Positions 25,338 through 33,138 of a DNA stretch of 64,000 bases are shown here, one piece after another (within the stretch, counting starts at the first letter, position 1; each line of letters starts with the position of its first letter). The translations under genes and the position numbers were made by a program. This DNA comes from an uncultured Bacilli bacterium (GTDB lineage: Bacteria; Bacillota_I; Bacilli_A; RF39; UBA660), in the NCBI GenBank assembly GCA_934098385.1, contig CAKOOJ010000001.1, positions 243,642-307,641 on the forward strand, given 5' to 3'. The notes beneath the pieces are model-generated. The model was not told the origin of the DNA. It worked only from the letters and a program-made list of their open reading frames with translations, and did not search any database.

Positions 25338-26227
25338 TATACTTCTTTTTTACTATTAAATACTTTTAATTTTTGTAATCCAGCAACTACTACTCCACCT
25401 ATTACAAAGAATAATATATTAAAATTACTAAAATTAATTGCATCAACTGGATTATCTAATGTTGTCGGACCCATAATAATTGAATAAATTGACCCAATCA
25501 TTAATCCTATTATTAAATATACAGTAGCACATCTATAATTATCTAATGCTTTTTTAAGCAACTTAATAATTGATAATATTCCAGTTATTACACCTAAACC
25601 AAAAATGAAAAGTCCCCAGAATGATGAAAAATTAAAATGCATCAAATCTTTTATACCAGTAATAATTGGTAAATACAATCCAAATATTAAAAGTAATGTT
25701 GAACCAGATATACCAGGTAATATCATAGCACTTATTGCTATCATTCCAACTATAAATATATATATACTATGACTTAATGTTAATTTAGTTAAAGACATAT
25801 CTGCTAACTTAGTACTATTAAAGTATGTTATTAAAAATACAATTACAATACCAAGTATTAAAAATAATATATTTAAATAATTCCTTTTCAAAGTATCTTT
25901 TTCTTCTTTAATAATAATAGGTATTGAAATAAGAATAAATCCTATAAACAATGAAGATACTTTATATATATGACTTTCAAACACACTTGTAAGTATTAAA
26001 ACAGAAAGTCCCATACCTACTATCCAACCTATTCCTAGCTTAAATAAATATTTAATTCCATCCATTCTTTTTTCTCTATGCAATAATGAATCTAATGCAT
26101 TAATAAAATTATCATAGAAACCTAACAAAAATGCTATTGTTCCACCAGAAACTCCTGGCACACTATCTGCTAACGCCATCATAAATCCATTAAAAAAATT
26201 TACTAAATATTCCTTTACTTTTTTCAT
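25337..26227 (-). CDS. popT: Undecaprenyl-phosphate translocase, DUF368 family (PopT-like)
   Basis: About 296 residues, eight or more membrane segments. The two signature loops are present: ADSVPGVSGGTIAFLLGFYD near the N-terminus and AMILPGISGSTLLLIFGLY in the middle, which suggests an internal duplication. DUF368 proteins were shown to recycle the C55 lipid carrier across the membrane. The inner ATG at 26227 is chosen for its AAGGA site. Monocistronic with its own terminator. Confidence 0.85.
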   Translation of the reverse strand: MKKVKEYLVNFFNGFMMALADSVPGVSGGTIAFLLGFYDNFINALDSLLHREKRMDGIKYLFKLGIGWIVGMGLSVLILTSVFESHIYKVSSLFIGFILISIPIIIKEEKDTLKRNYLNILFLILGIVIVFLITYFNSTKLADMSLTKLTLSHSIYIFIVGMIAISAMILPGISGSTLLLIFGLYLPIITGIKDLMHFNFSSFWGLFIFGLGVITGILSIIKLLKKALDNYRCATVYLIIGLMIGSIYSIIMGPTTLDNPVDAINFSNFNILFFVIGGVVVAGLQKLKVFNSKKEV

Positions 26228-26286
26228 AACTACCATCCTTCTTGATAATTATATCAATACATGTATAAGAATATCAATAGTAAATT

Positions 26287-26736
26287 TTATACCTCAGTAA
26301 TAAATAAATAATTCAATTCATCTACAACATAATTGTTATCATTAGACAATATATCTACATCATAAACTTTCGTTTCATATTTATTAAAATCAATATTATC
26401 TATAACATAATAAATAAAATTATCATCAACGCTATTTTTGAATTCACTTAAATCAAATTCATTTCCATTAATTAACAATTTAGTATTATCAACAACGTAT
26501 TCATTTTTATTAACTCTTAATATTAAATTTTTATTATTATTACTTTTACTTACATTATGCATAACTAATTTATTATCTTCATAATAAACTTCTACTTCTT
26601 TTAAATTATTATATTTCTTTAATTCTAAATATTTAGTTTTATCAAAATTATCCCACAACGCATAACTAAATATTGCAATAAATATAGACAAACACATTTC
26701 AAGTAGAATCATAAAAAATTCTTTATAAAAATTCAT
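26287..26736 (-). CDS. Hypothetical membrane-anchored protein
   Basis: 149 residues, not recognised. One N-terminal membrane helix (FFMILLEMCLSIFIAIFSYALW) is followed by a soluble, presumably extracellular domain of about 115 residues, rich in Asn, Asp, Lys and Val with alternating beta-strand patterns (LVMHNVSKSNNNKNLILRV, KLLINGNEFDL). A type IV pilin-like N-terminus was considered, but there is no prepilin cleavage motif. It lies between popT and the rhomboid gene on the same strand. Confidence 0.6.
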   Translation of the reverse strand: MNFYKEFFMILLEMCLSIFIAIFSYALWDNFDKTKYLELKKYNNLKEVEVYYEDNKLVMHNVSKSNNNKNLILRVNKNEYVVDNTKLLINGNEFDLSEFKNSVDDNFIYYVIDNIDFNKYETKVYDVDILSNDNNYVVDELNYLFITEV

Positions 26737-26836
26737 ATATACTAACCCCCATTTATATATATAAAAATGTATGTACCAACCTCAATCAACACATACATTA
26801 TAACACTTTTGTTCGCTTTTGTCAAAATCAATACTT

Positions 26837-27967
26837 CTATTTAAATAAAATAATAGTTAAGAAAATAATCAATATCATTAAACAAATTATTCCATTAATA
26901 CTATCTTTTTTATCACTTTTGTTTTCTATTCCTACTGCCATAGTTGATAACAAACCTCCAACTAATCCACCTATATGTGCAGAAACATCTATATTAGGAA
27001 TAATAAATCCTATACCCAAATTTAATATCAAAAGCGGTATAATTTGACTTTTTATTACACTACCCAAATATATTCTGTAATGATATCCAAAATATATTAA
27101 ACTTCCAATAAGTCCAAATATTGCTCCACTTGCTCCAACACTCCAACTATTAGACATAACACAAGATAATAAACTACCAGTTATCATACTAATAAAATAT
27201 ACTATAACAAATTTCTTTTTTCCTATAAAAGTTTCTAACTGAGTACCTATAATGTATAAAGAATACATATTACAAAATAAATGTATTATATCTGCATGTA
27301 AAAAACCACAAGTAATTAATCTATATATTTCCCCGCTTTTTACATAATATTTATTTAATGCAAAATTTGTAAAAACATCATATATACCAGTTTCACTTAA
27401 TAGAAATGATAATACAAACACAATAATATTTATTAAAATAAGAACTTTTGTAGCAACTATTTTTTTAGGACTAAATACCTTTTCATAAAATTCATTTTCT
27501 TTTTCAGTTTTATTATTAATATCATTTGATACATTAATTAAAAAATCTAATCCATGTAAATCTTTTATCTCCTCTTCATTAATTTTAGGAAATAAATTAA
27601 TTACATCTTCTTTATTTAAATCATTATTATTTCTTATTATTATATTATCTATATTTTTATTATTATCTATTTTAACCTCATCATTTATATCGGTTAATAT
27701 ATTTAATGTTTTTAACTTTCTAGATAAAGTTTTCTTTTTTATTTGTTTACCTACATTATTTATCTTATATAAATCTAATTCAAATTGTTCATTATTATGT
27801 ATATAATTTGAATTAATTCTAACTATTTTATAATTAGCATCTAAATTTTCTAACCATATTTCATTCTTCACCCCATTTACTAATATTGGAGCATAATTTT
27901 CTTTTGTAACAAAATAATGTACTAATTTCATTATTAATTCATCTTTATCATCAAATGGTATATTCAT
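26837..27967 (-). CDS. gluP: Rhomboid-family intramembrane serine protease
   Basis: 376 residues. An N-terminal cytosolic domain of about 170 residues is followed by a rhomboid core: HLFCNMYSLY (HxxxN), WSVGASGAIFGLIGSLI with the catalytic Ser, and SAHIGGLVGGLL with the catalytic His. It should cleave membrane proteins within the lipid bilayer. The layout resembles GluP (YqgP) of Bacillus, though the C-terminal TPR region of that protein is missing here, so the symbol is provisional. Confidence 0.88.
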   Translation of the reverse strand: MNIPFDDKDELIMKLVHYFVTKENYAPILVNGVKNEIWLENLDANYKIVRINSNYIHNNEQFELDLYKINNVGKQIKKKTLSRKLKTLNILTDINDEVKIDNNKNIDNIIIRNNNDLNKEDVINLFPKINEEEIKDLHGLDFLINVSNDINNKTEKENEFYEKVFSPKKIVATKVLILINIIVFVLSFLLSETGIYDVFTNFALNKYYVKSGEIYRLITCGFLHADIIHLFCNMYSLYIIGTQLETFIGKKKFVIVYFISMITGSLLSCVMSNSWSVGASGAIFGLIGSLIYFGYHYRIYLGSVIKSQIIPLLILNLGIGFIIPNIDVSAHIGGLVGGLLSTMAVGIENKSDKKDSINGIICLMILIIFLTIILFK

Positions 27968-28031
27968 GTATAAACACCTTCCTGCATATATATTTTATAA
28001 CAAAGTAACATTTTAGTAAAGGAGATTATAT

Positions 28032-28367
28032 ATGAAAAAATATTTGTCATTTTTTATTTTATTTATACCATGGCTATTTTCTCTATCTATACTATCTTTT
28101 ATAAATCAGTTTAACTGTTTTACTATTTATTACTATCTAATATCTATTATATTTTATATTTCTATATCATTATATATATATACTAAGGTAGAAAACAACT
28201 ATTATAATGATTTTTTACTAAATATTATTCTACTATATATAACACACCAATCACTTAATTTTATTATATTTTATTATGAAAACTTATTTAGTTCTATATT
28301 ATTTGGTATATCACAATTATTTATTTTATTAAAAATGTTTATGGAAGATAAAACCTTTTTCACTTAA
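28032..28367 (+). CDS. Small polytopic membrane protein, possibly TspO/MBR-like
   Basis: 111 residues with about four hydrophobic segments and many Tyr, Phe and Ile. An AAAGGAG site precedes the ATG. The segment NIILLYITHQSLNFIIFYY loosely resembles the TspO region N-x-x-x-N-x-x-x-x-x-x-F-F, but the Trp-rich features of TspO are largely lacking. Function unknown; divergent from the rhomboid gene. Confidence 0.6.
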   Translation: MKKYLSFFILFIPWLFSLSILSFINQFNCFTIYYYLISIIFYISISLYIYTKVENNYYNDFLLNIILLYITHQSLNFIIFYYENLFSSILFGISQLFILLKMFMEDKTFFT

Positions 28368-28391
28368 CTATCACTTATAAAACTTTAATAT

Positions 28392-28462
28392 AAAAAAAGA
28401 ATTGCAATATATATTAGACGCTCATTTATAATGTAAAATGGCACCCATAAATTTCACAATTC
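28392..28462 (-). ncRNA. Structured element with terminator downstream of the variable surface gene
   Basis: On the minus strand GAATTG (28462-28457) pairs with CAATTC (28404-28399), enclosing a second arm ATTTAT/ATAAAT around GGGTGCCATTTTACATT, and seven Ts follow. It begins about 45 bases after the stop of the 28509 gene and after a smaller hairpin (GGCT/AGTC with TTTTTC). It could be the gene's main terminator, or a structured element near the variable repeat as seen after some retroelement targets. The GGGTGCC loop is GC-rich for this region. Confidence 0.45.
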
Positions 28463-28508
28463 AGTTTTTATGCGATAAGAAAAAGACTATAATAGCCTCT
28501 TAGAAATT

Positions 28509-30116
28509 TTACTCTACAGTATAAGCGTTATTCACTGTTCCATCTCCTGAAGTTATTTTTGTGGAAGATGTGAGAGAAACTGCGGCACGAAACGAGAAAG
28601 CGAAGGAGACGCCGTTGTAGTTTATATCACCACCGTTGATCACGCTGAACGAGCCCACGCCAGAAAAGTCGACATCGAAGAAAGAAGGCGAAAGAGCCCA
28701 CCAATAACTTGATGTAGCATTTTTATTTAAGTAATATGTTGAATTACTTGAATCAGTTGCCCCAGCAAATGCCACTTCATCTACAGTTAACATTCCTACT
28801 TTATTTGTATCTATTTCTCCATCTCTTTCTTTTTTTCCATCACATTTTAATGTTGGTGTTTTTGTATTCAATATTCTTTTTCTTGCACTATAACTAAATG
28901 ATGTTCCAGCATTAATTAATTCTTCTGCTGTTTCTGTTTTTAATGCGTAAGTTGAAAGATCATATGCTGTTGTTCTATCTCCTATACACCAATCTCCATT
29001 TTTCAAAAGTGCTTTATCACTTTCACTTGTTATTTTTCTCTCTAACCATGAATTTAATTTTGTTCTTGCATTATTTGTTGTATTGGCTGCACTATTTATA
29101 TAATCATCAACAGAATAACCTCCGACACTTTTATATCCATATGTTGCAGATAATTCTGTTCCTTGCACTCCAGCAGCGCCATCTGTTGCGTATCCACTTG
29201 ATGTTGTTACATTTGTATCACTACAAGATAATTCTGATGCTAGTATAAGTTTTATACTTCCATCACCCTCAATACGTACTATTCTCCAACACATTCCTGC
29301 ATAGTTTACAAAATTATCAACTACATTTCCTCTATAGTAATAACTATCCCCATAATCATCTTGTGTCTTTGAAAGTGTTTTTTCTGTTTCTGTAGATATT
29401 GCTTGTCCAGGTGTAGTTGTTGGCGTTTCTTGATATATTGTTCTTGTTGTATCACTACTTGATGCCGCTATCTTTGCACTATCTATTATGGCAGTGGCTA
29501 AAGTATTTATTCCGTATGGTTTAAAATTATTCGGATCTACTATATTCGCTTTTGCACTAAATGTTTTATTCATATCTACACTTTGATCTGTATTTGTTTC
29601 TTTATATGTTACTACTAATGTATATACTTGTGCTTTATCATCTTCTATACTATTTTGTACTAATATTGTTCCTATTGATGGGAATGTTGTTTCTGCACTT
29701 ACTCCATTACATGTTCCAGATATAGTTCCAGCAACAGTTTTATTTGTTTTATCTATACTAAATCCCGTTTTAGAATATTGTTTACATTCTAATGTATATA
29801 CTAAATCTTCTTTTCTTTCTAATGTATTTACTACATTTTCTAGTGCTACTCCATATGTAACAGTTTTATTTCCTTTATTAGTTGCTACAAATGTTTTTGT
29901 CCATGTTTTTCCTGGTTCTACTGCACTATCTGTTATTAGTTCATCATTTACATCTGCATATTCAAGTAAAAGATTTGCTGTTGTAACACTAATAGATTTA
30001 TTATTTTCATTTCCTTTTATCTTTGTTAAAAAGTATGCATATGTAAGCCCTACTAATATTAATAATACTAAAAATATACCAGTTACACTTACTATTATTC
30101 TTTGTTTTCTAGACAT
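28509..30116 (-). CDS. Surface protein with DUF6273-like C-lectin-type variable C-terminus (candidate DGR target 1)
   Basis: 535 residues. An N-terminal signal or anchor helix (IIVSVTGIFLVLLILVGLTYAYFL) leads to a CalY/TasA-like beta domain (about 35-195) and a Thr/Ser-rich linker. Then comes a domain beginning YYYRGNVVDNFVNYAG and MCWRIVRIEGDGSIKLIL. The C-terminus has the DUF6273/C-lectin pattern: VDEVAFAG, WW-LSP (W472-W473), variable stretch, and SGDGTVNNAYTVE at the end. Residues 472-515 are encoded by DNA of about 52% GC in which 20 of 44 codons end in C, unlike the rest of the gene. Such replaced ends are typical of diversity-generating retroelement targets. A homologue lies at 62962. 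The start at 30116 has AGGGATGATATAA upstream. Confidence 0.8.
   Translation of the reverse strand: MSRKQRIIVSVTGIFLVLLILVGLTYAYFLTKIKGNENNKSISVTTANLLLEYADVNDELITDSAVEPGKTWTKTFVATNKGNKTVTYGVALENVVNTLERKEDLVYTLECKQYSKTGFSIDKTNKTVAGTISGTCNGVSAETTFPSIGTILVQNSIEDDKAQVYTLVVTYKETNTDQSVDMNKTFSAKANIVDPNNFKPYGINTLATAIIDSAKIAASSSDTTRTIYQETPTTTPGQAISTETEKTLSKTQDDYGDSYYYRGNVVDNFVNYAGMCWRIVRIEGDGSIKLILASELSCSDTNVTTSSGYATDGAAGVQGTELSATYGYKSVGGYSVDDYINSAANTTNNARTKLNSWLERKITSESDKALLKNGDWCIGDRTTAYDLSTYALKTETAEELINAGTSFSYSARKRILNTKTPTLKCDGKKERDGEIDTNKVGMLTVDEVAFAGATDSSNSTYYLNKNATSSYWWALSPSFFDVDFSGVGSFSVINGGDINYNGVSFAFSFRAAVSLTSSTKITSGDGTVNNAYTVE
28572..28703 (-). other. Candidate DGR variable repeat 1
   Basis: This is the DNA for residues 472-515 of the 28509 gene. 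In the 140 bases 28561-28700 I count 73 G or C (52%), against roughly a quarter to a third in flanking DNA. Codons of the form NNC cluster (ttc, gtc, gac, ggc, agc, atc, aac, tac, tcc, gcc), as expected when AAC codons of a template are randomised at the two adenines. No template copy was found by reading the window. Confidence 0.65.
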
Positions 30117-30148
30117 TTATATCATCCCTACTTTCATAATCTAATAAA

Positions 30149-30177
30149 ATTATATAATAAAAAATAATATATTTCAA
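30149..30177 (-). promoter_or_regulatory. Promoter of the variable surface gene 1
   Basis: -35 TTGAAA (30177-30172), exact 17-base spacer, -10 TATAAT (30154-30149), about 30 bases before the start codon at 30116. Confidence 0.72.
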
Positions 30178-30193
30178 TCACTTTTAAGACACT

Positions 30194-30211
30194 TTATTCG
30201 TTAACGAATAA
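30194..30211. promoter_or_regulatory. 18-base perfect palindrome, possible operator
   Basis: TTATTCGTTAACGAATAA reads identically on both strands and ends 17 bases upstream of the -35 box of the surface gene promoter. The position suits an activator or repressor site. No cognate regulator is in the window. Confidence 0.55.
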
Positions 30212-30268
30212 TTATATGTATACTTTAAATTTAGCAATGCTTTTTTGTCGCTTTTTCAAATTTTTTTA

Positions 30269-30297
30269 TTGACACATCATTATCCAGATGTTAAAAT
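30269..30297 (+). promoter_or_regulatory. Consensus promoter of the small RNA at 30304
   Basis: -35 TTGACA (30269-30274), 17-base spacer, -10 TAAAAT (30292-30297). This is one of the strongest sigma-A-type promoters in the window, and no protein gene lies downstream on this strand. Confidence 0.82.
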
Positions 30298-30303
30298 TAA
30301 TTT

Positions 30304-30372
30304 AAGTAGAGCATTTACTTTGTAATGCCTACCCTTGTTGGATAAGCACTCGTATTAAATTACGAGTCCTTT
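30304..30372 (+). ncRNA. Small RNA, candidate type I antitoxin
   Basis: About 70 nt between a consensus promoter and a terminator. Hairpin 1 pairs GTAG-GCATT with AATGC-CTAC (30306-30332). Hairpin 2, ACTCGTA/TACGAGT (30348-30367), is followed by CCTTTTATTTT and acts as terminator. The linker between them, TTGGATAAGCACT (30338-30350), is complementary in 12 of 13 positions to AGTGCTTACCCAA in the 5' leader of the convergent small peptide gene at 30507-30605. Base-pairing in trans, or in cis over the overlapping 3' regions, could hold the toxin mRNA silent. Expression and function are inferred. Confidence 0.65.
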
Positions 30373-30506
30373 TATTTTACATTAATATATTTGTTTTTAT
30401 TACAAATATAATAGTAGGTAAAATATGATATTTAATATCAAACCATAATATATTATTTATATTAGGTAGAACAAATAATTAATACGTAGTGCTTAATGGA
30501 GTTAAC

Positions 30507-30605
30507 CTATACTCCTTTTTGTAGGAGGAATAAGACTACTTTCAAAATGTATATTATTACTATACTTTTAAATATTTCTAAAATATAATAAAGCATTTTA
30601 TTCAT
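30507..30605 (-). CDS. 32-residue hydrophobic peptide, candidate type I toxin
   Basis: A frame of 33 codons from ATG 30605 to TAG 30507, preceded by GGGAG with a 7-base spacer. The peptide starts MNKMLYYILEIFKSIVIIY, continues through ILKVVLFLL and ends QKGV: one membrane helix with Lys on both sides, as in small type I toxins. In its mRNA TAGTGCTTA (30646-30638) is a perfect complement of TAAGCACTA (30495-30487) after the stop codon, and GGAGT in the ribosome site (30616-30612) complements ACTCC (30502-30498); both pairs nest, so the folded mRNA would hide the ribosome site. A possible promoter is TCGACA-16-TATTGT near 30665-30700. The peptide was not matched to a named family. Confidence 0.6.
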   Translation of the reverse strand: MNKMLYYILEIFKSIVIIYILKVVLFLLQKGV

Positions 30606-30721
30606 ATATACACTCCCTCTCATATATTATGATTGGGTAAGCACTAAACAAAATAAAGCTCTGGTTATATATACTACAATAACCCATTTAAATATTTTGT
30701 CGAAATATAAAACATACATAA

Positions 30722-30749
30722 AAAAGTTAGCTAAACTATTTAACTAACT
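30722..30749 (-). terminator. Terminator after infB
   Basis: AGTTAG (30749-30744) pairs with CTAACT (30732-30727), followed by six Ts. The stem overlaps the last infB codons. Confidence 0.72.
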
Positions 30750-32847
30750 CATTTATATAGAATTCAAATATATCATTTTCTTTTATATCACTATATCCAT
30801 CTATAGTAACACCACATTCAAATCCACTTTTCACTTCTTTGACACTATCTTTTTCCCTTTGTAAACTTCCTACTTTACCATCATATATAATAACACCATC
30901 ACGTATTACACGAATCATTGCATTAGATTTAATTACACCACTAGTAACCATTACTCCAGCAATTTTACCAACTTTAGAAAATGTAAATATTTTTCTAACT
31001 TCAGCAGTTCCTATAACTTTTTCTACGTATTCTGGATCAAGCATACCTTTCATTGCAAGTTCCATTTCTTCTACTAATTTATATATAATTGTATAAAGTT
31101 TAACATCTACACTATATTCTTTTGCAACTTCTTTAGTTATATTACTTGGTACAACATTAAATCCTATTACTATAGCATTACTAGCATTAGCAAGCACTAT
31201 ATCACTTTCTGTAATAGTTCCTATACCACTTCTTATAACTTTTACTTTAACACCTTCTACATCTATTTTTTCTAATGCATTTTTTACTGCTTCTTCACTA
31301 CCTCTAACATCACATTTTAAAACTACATTAATTTCTTTAACACCAGACTGCATTTGTTCAAACAGACTTTCAAAGCTTACTACTTCTTTCTTTTGTTTTT
31401 GTGCTTTTGATTGTATTGATCTTTTTTCTGCAACTTCACGTGCCATTTTTTCTGACTCAAAGGCCATAAATTTATCTCCAGCAGATGGATTATCATTTAA
31501 ACCAGTTATTTCAACAGGAGTACTAGGTCCCGCTTCAACTATATTTTCTCCTAAATCATTTTTAAATGTTCTAACTCTACCATGTGTAGTACCAACAACT
31601 ATAGGATCGCCAAGTCTTAATGTACCATTTTGAATTAATAGCGTTGCAACACCACCAATGGATTTATCCACTCTAGATTCAATAACAGTTCCAACTGCAT
31701 ATCTATTAGGATTAGCTTTTAATTCACGAACTTCACTTATAGCAAGTAGTGTATCTAATAGTTCATCAATTCCCTCTCCAGTTTTACAAGATATATTAAC
31801 AAAAGGTATATTACCACCCCATACTTCAGGAGTAATATTATTTTCTGCCATTTCAGTAAGTATTCTATCAGGATTTGCTTCTGGTTTATCTATTTTATTT
31901 ACAGCAACTACTATTGGTACATCAGCTGCTAAAGCATGATCTATTGCTTCTTTAGTTTGAGGCATAACACCATCATCAGCAGCAACTATAATAATTACTA
32001 TATCTGTAATACTTGCTCCTCTAGCACGCATCTCAGTAAAAGCAGCATGTCCTGGAGTATCAATAAAAGTAATTTTATTATCTTTATATTCAATTTGATA
32101 GGCACCAATATGTTGTGTAATTCCACCAAACTCTTTATCAACAACATGGCTATTTCTTATGTAATCAAGTAAACTAGTTTTACCATGGTCTACATGCCCC
32201 ATTATCGTAATAACTGGTGGACGATTTACTAAATCATCTTCATTATCTATTATTTCATATTCTTCAAAGTTTGAAATATCCTGTGTTTCTTCTCTTTTTA
32301 AAGTTTTACCATACTCTAGAGATATTATTTCTGCATTTTCAAAATCTATTGATTGATTAATAGTTATCATCAATCCCATACCTATTAATTTTTTCATTAC
32401 ATCTGTAGCATTAACATTTAACTCTTTAGCAAGTTCTCCTAAAGTCATACCATCCTTATATAACACAACATTTTCATCTTTTGCATTATTAGATAATTTT
32501 TCTTTATTTTTATACATAGCTTTTTTATTTTTTAAATATTCATTTTTATCTTTTTCATTAATAGTTTTCTTTTTTACTTTTTCTCTTTTTTTAGTATTAT
32601 TATCTTCTTCTGCTTGTAATTTAGAATCTAACATTATATTTTCTACTGCTTCATCTAATTCATCAGCATCATTATAATCCATTTCAGTTTCAGTACTAAT
32701 TAAGTTCATAGTATTATCAAGCATTATAATTCCATCTTCATCTAAATAATCATTACCACTATTTACTTTAATATCAAGTTCCTTACATTTTTCTAATACT
32801 TCTTGTATTGAAAATCCTGCTTCATTTGCATAATCTTTTACTGTCAT
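30736..32847 (-). CDS. infB: Translation initiation factor IF-2
   Basis: 703 residues: IF2_N module at the start (TVKDYANEAGFSIQEVLEKC), a charged linker, a second IF2_N-like region (TLGELAKELNVNATDVMKKL), then the GTPase with GHVDHGKTSLLDYI, DTPGHAAF and NKIDKP, followed by domains II-IV. It brings initiator fMet-tRNA to the 30S subunit. It is the last gene of the rimP-nusA-fic-rnpM-infB operon; rplGB (ylxQ), rbfA and truB, which often accompany it, are absent. Confidence 0.97.
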   Translation of the reverse strand: MTVKDYANEAGFSIQEVLEKCKELDIKVNSGNDYLDEDGIIMLDNTMNLISTETEMDYNDADELDEAVENIMLDSKLQAEEDNNTKKREKVKKKTINEKDKNEYLKNKKAMYKNKEKLSNNAKDENVVLYKDGMTLGELAKELNVNATDVMKKLIGMGLMITINQSIDFENAEIISLEYGKTLKREETQDISNFEEYEIIDNEDDLVNRPPVITIMGHVDHGKTSLLDYIRNSHVVDKEFGGITQHIGAYQIEYKDNKITFIDTPGHAAFTEMRARGASITDIVIIIVAADDGVMPQTKEAIDHALAADVPIVVAVNKIDKPEANPDRILTEMAENNITPEVWGGNIPFVNISCKTGEGIDELLDTLLAISEVRELKANPNRYAVGTVIESRVDKSIGGVATLLIQNGTLRLGDPIVVGTTHGRVRTFKNDLGENIVEAGPSTPVEITGLNDNPSAGDKFMAFESEKMAREVAEKRSIQSKAQKQKKEVVSFESLFEQMQSGVKEINVVLKCDVRGSEEAVKNALEKIDVEGVKVKVIRSGIGTITESDIVLANASNAIVIGFNVVPSNITKEVAKEYSVDVKLYTIIYKLVEEMELAMKGMLDPEYVEKVIGTAEVRKIFTFSKVGKIAGVMVTSGVIKSNAMIRVIRDGVIIYDGKVGSLQREKDSVKEVKSGFECGVTIDGYSDIKENDIFEFYINELVK

Positions 32848-32863
32848 AAATTATACCTTCTTT

Positions 32864-33127
32864 CTATTTTTTTATTAATTTTAAAACATCATCATATATT
32901 TTATCCTCAACATCTATTTCTAAATACTTATTTAAAACTTTACTTTTACGTGCCTTTTCTACAACGCTTTCATCTAATTTTAAATAAGCACCTTTTCCAT
33001 TTTGCTTTCCAGTTTCATCAACAAATACTTCATTTTCTTTATTACGTACTATTCTAATTAATTCTTTTTTAGGTAATTTTTCATGTGTTATTACACAAGT
33101 ACGCATTGGAATTTTTCTTTCTTTCAT
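32864..33127 (-). CDS. rnpM: RNase P modulator RnpM (YlxR, DUF448)
   Basis: 87 residues. MRTCVITHEKLPKKELIRIVR and QNGKGAYLKLDESVVEKA are the DUF448 signatures. The family was shown in Bacillus to bind RNase P RNA and modulate its activity; it is nearly always found between nusA and infB. The start could be the outer Met at 33127 (KERKIP extension) or the inner Met of MRTCVI. Confidence 0.9.
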   Translation of the reverse strand: MKERKIPMRTCVITHEKLPKKELIRIVRNKENEVFVDETGKQNGKGAYLKLDESVVEKARKSKVLNKYLEIDVEDKIYDDVLKLIKK

Positions 33128-33138
33128 AATATCACCCC

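Noticed and set aside
30306..30332. tRNA-like string (GTAGAGCATTTAC..TGT) in the small RNA
   Set aside because: There is no acceptor stem, T-arm or D-loop pairing; the string is one half of a simple hairpin.
28392..30735. DGR template repeat or reverse transcriptase near target 1
   Set aside because: No YxDD-containing frame and no second GC-rich copy beginning with TGGTGG were found in the gap or elsewhere by reading; they must lie outside the window if they exist.
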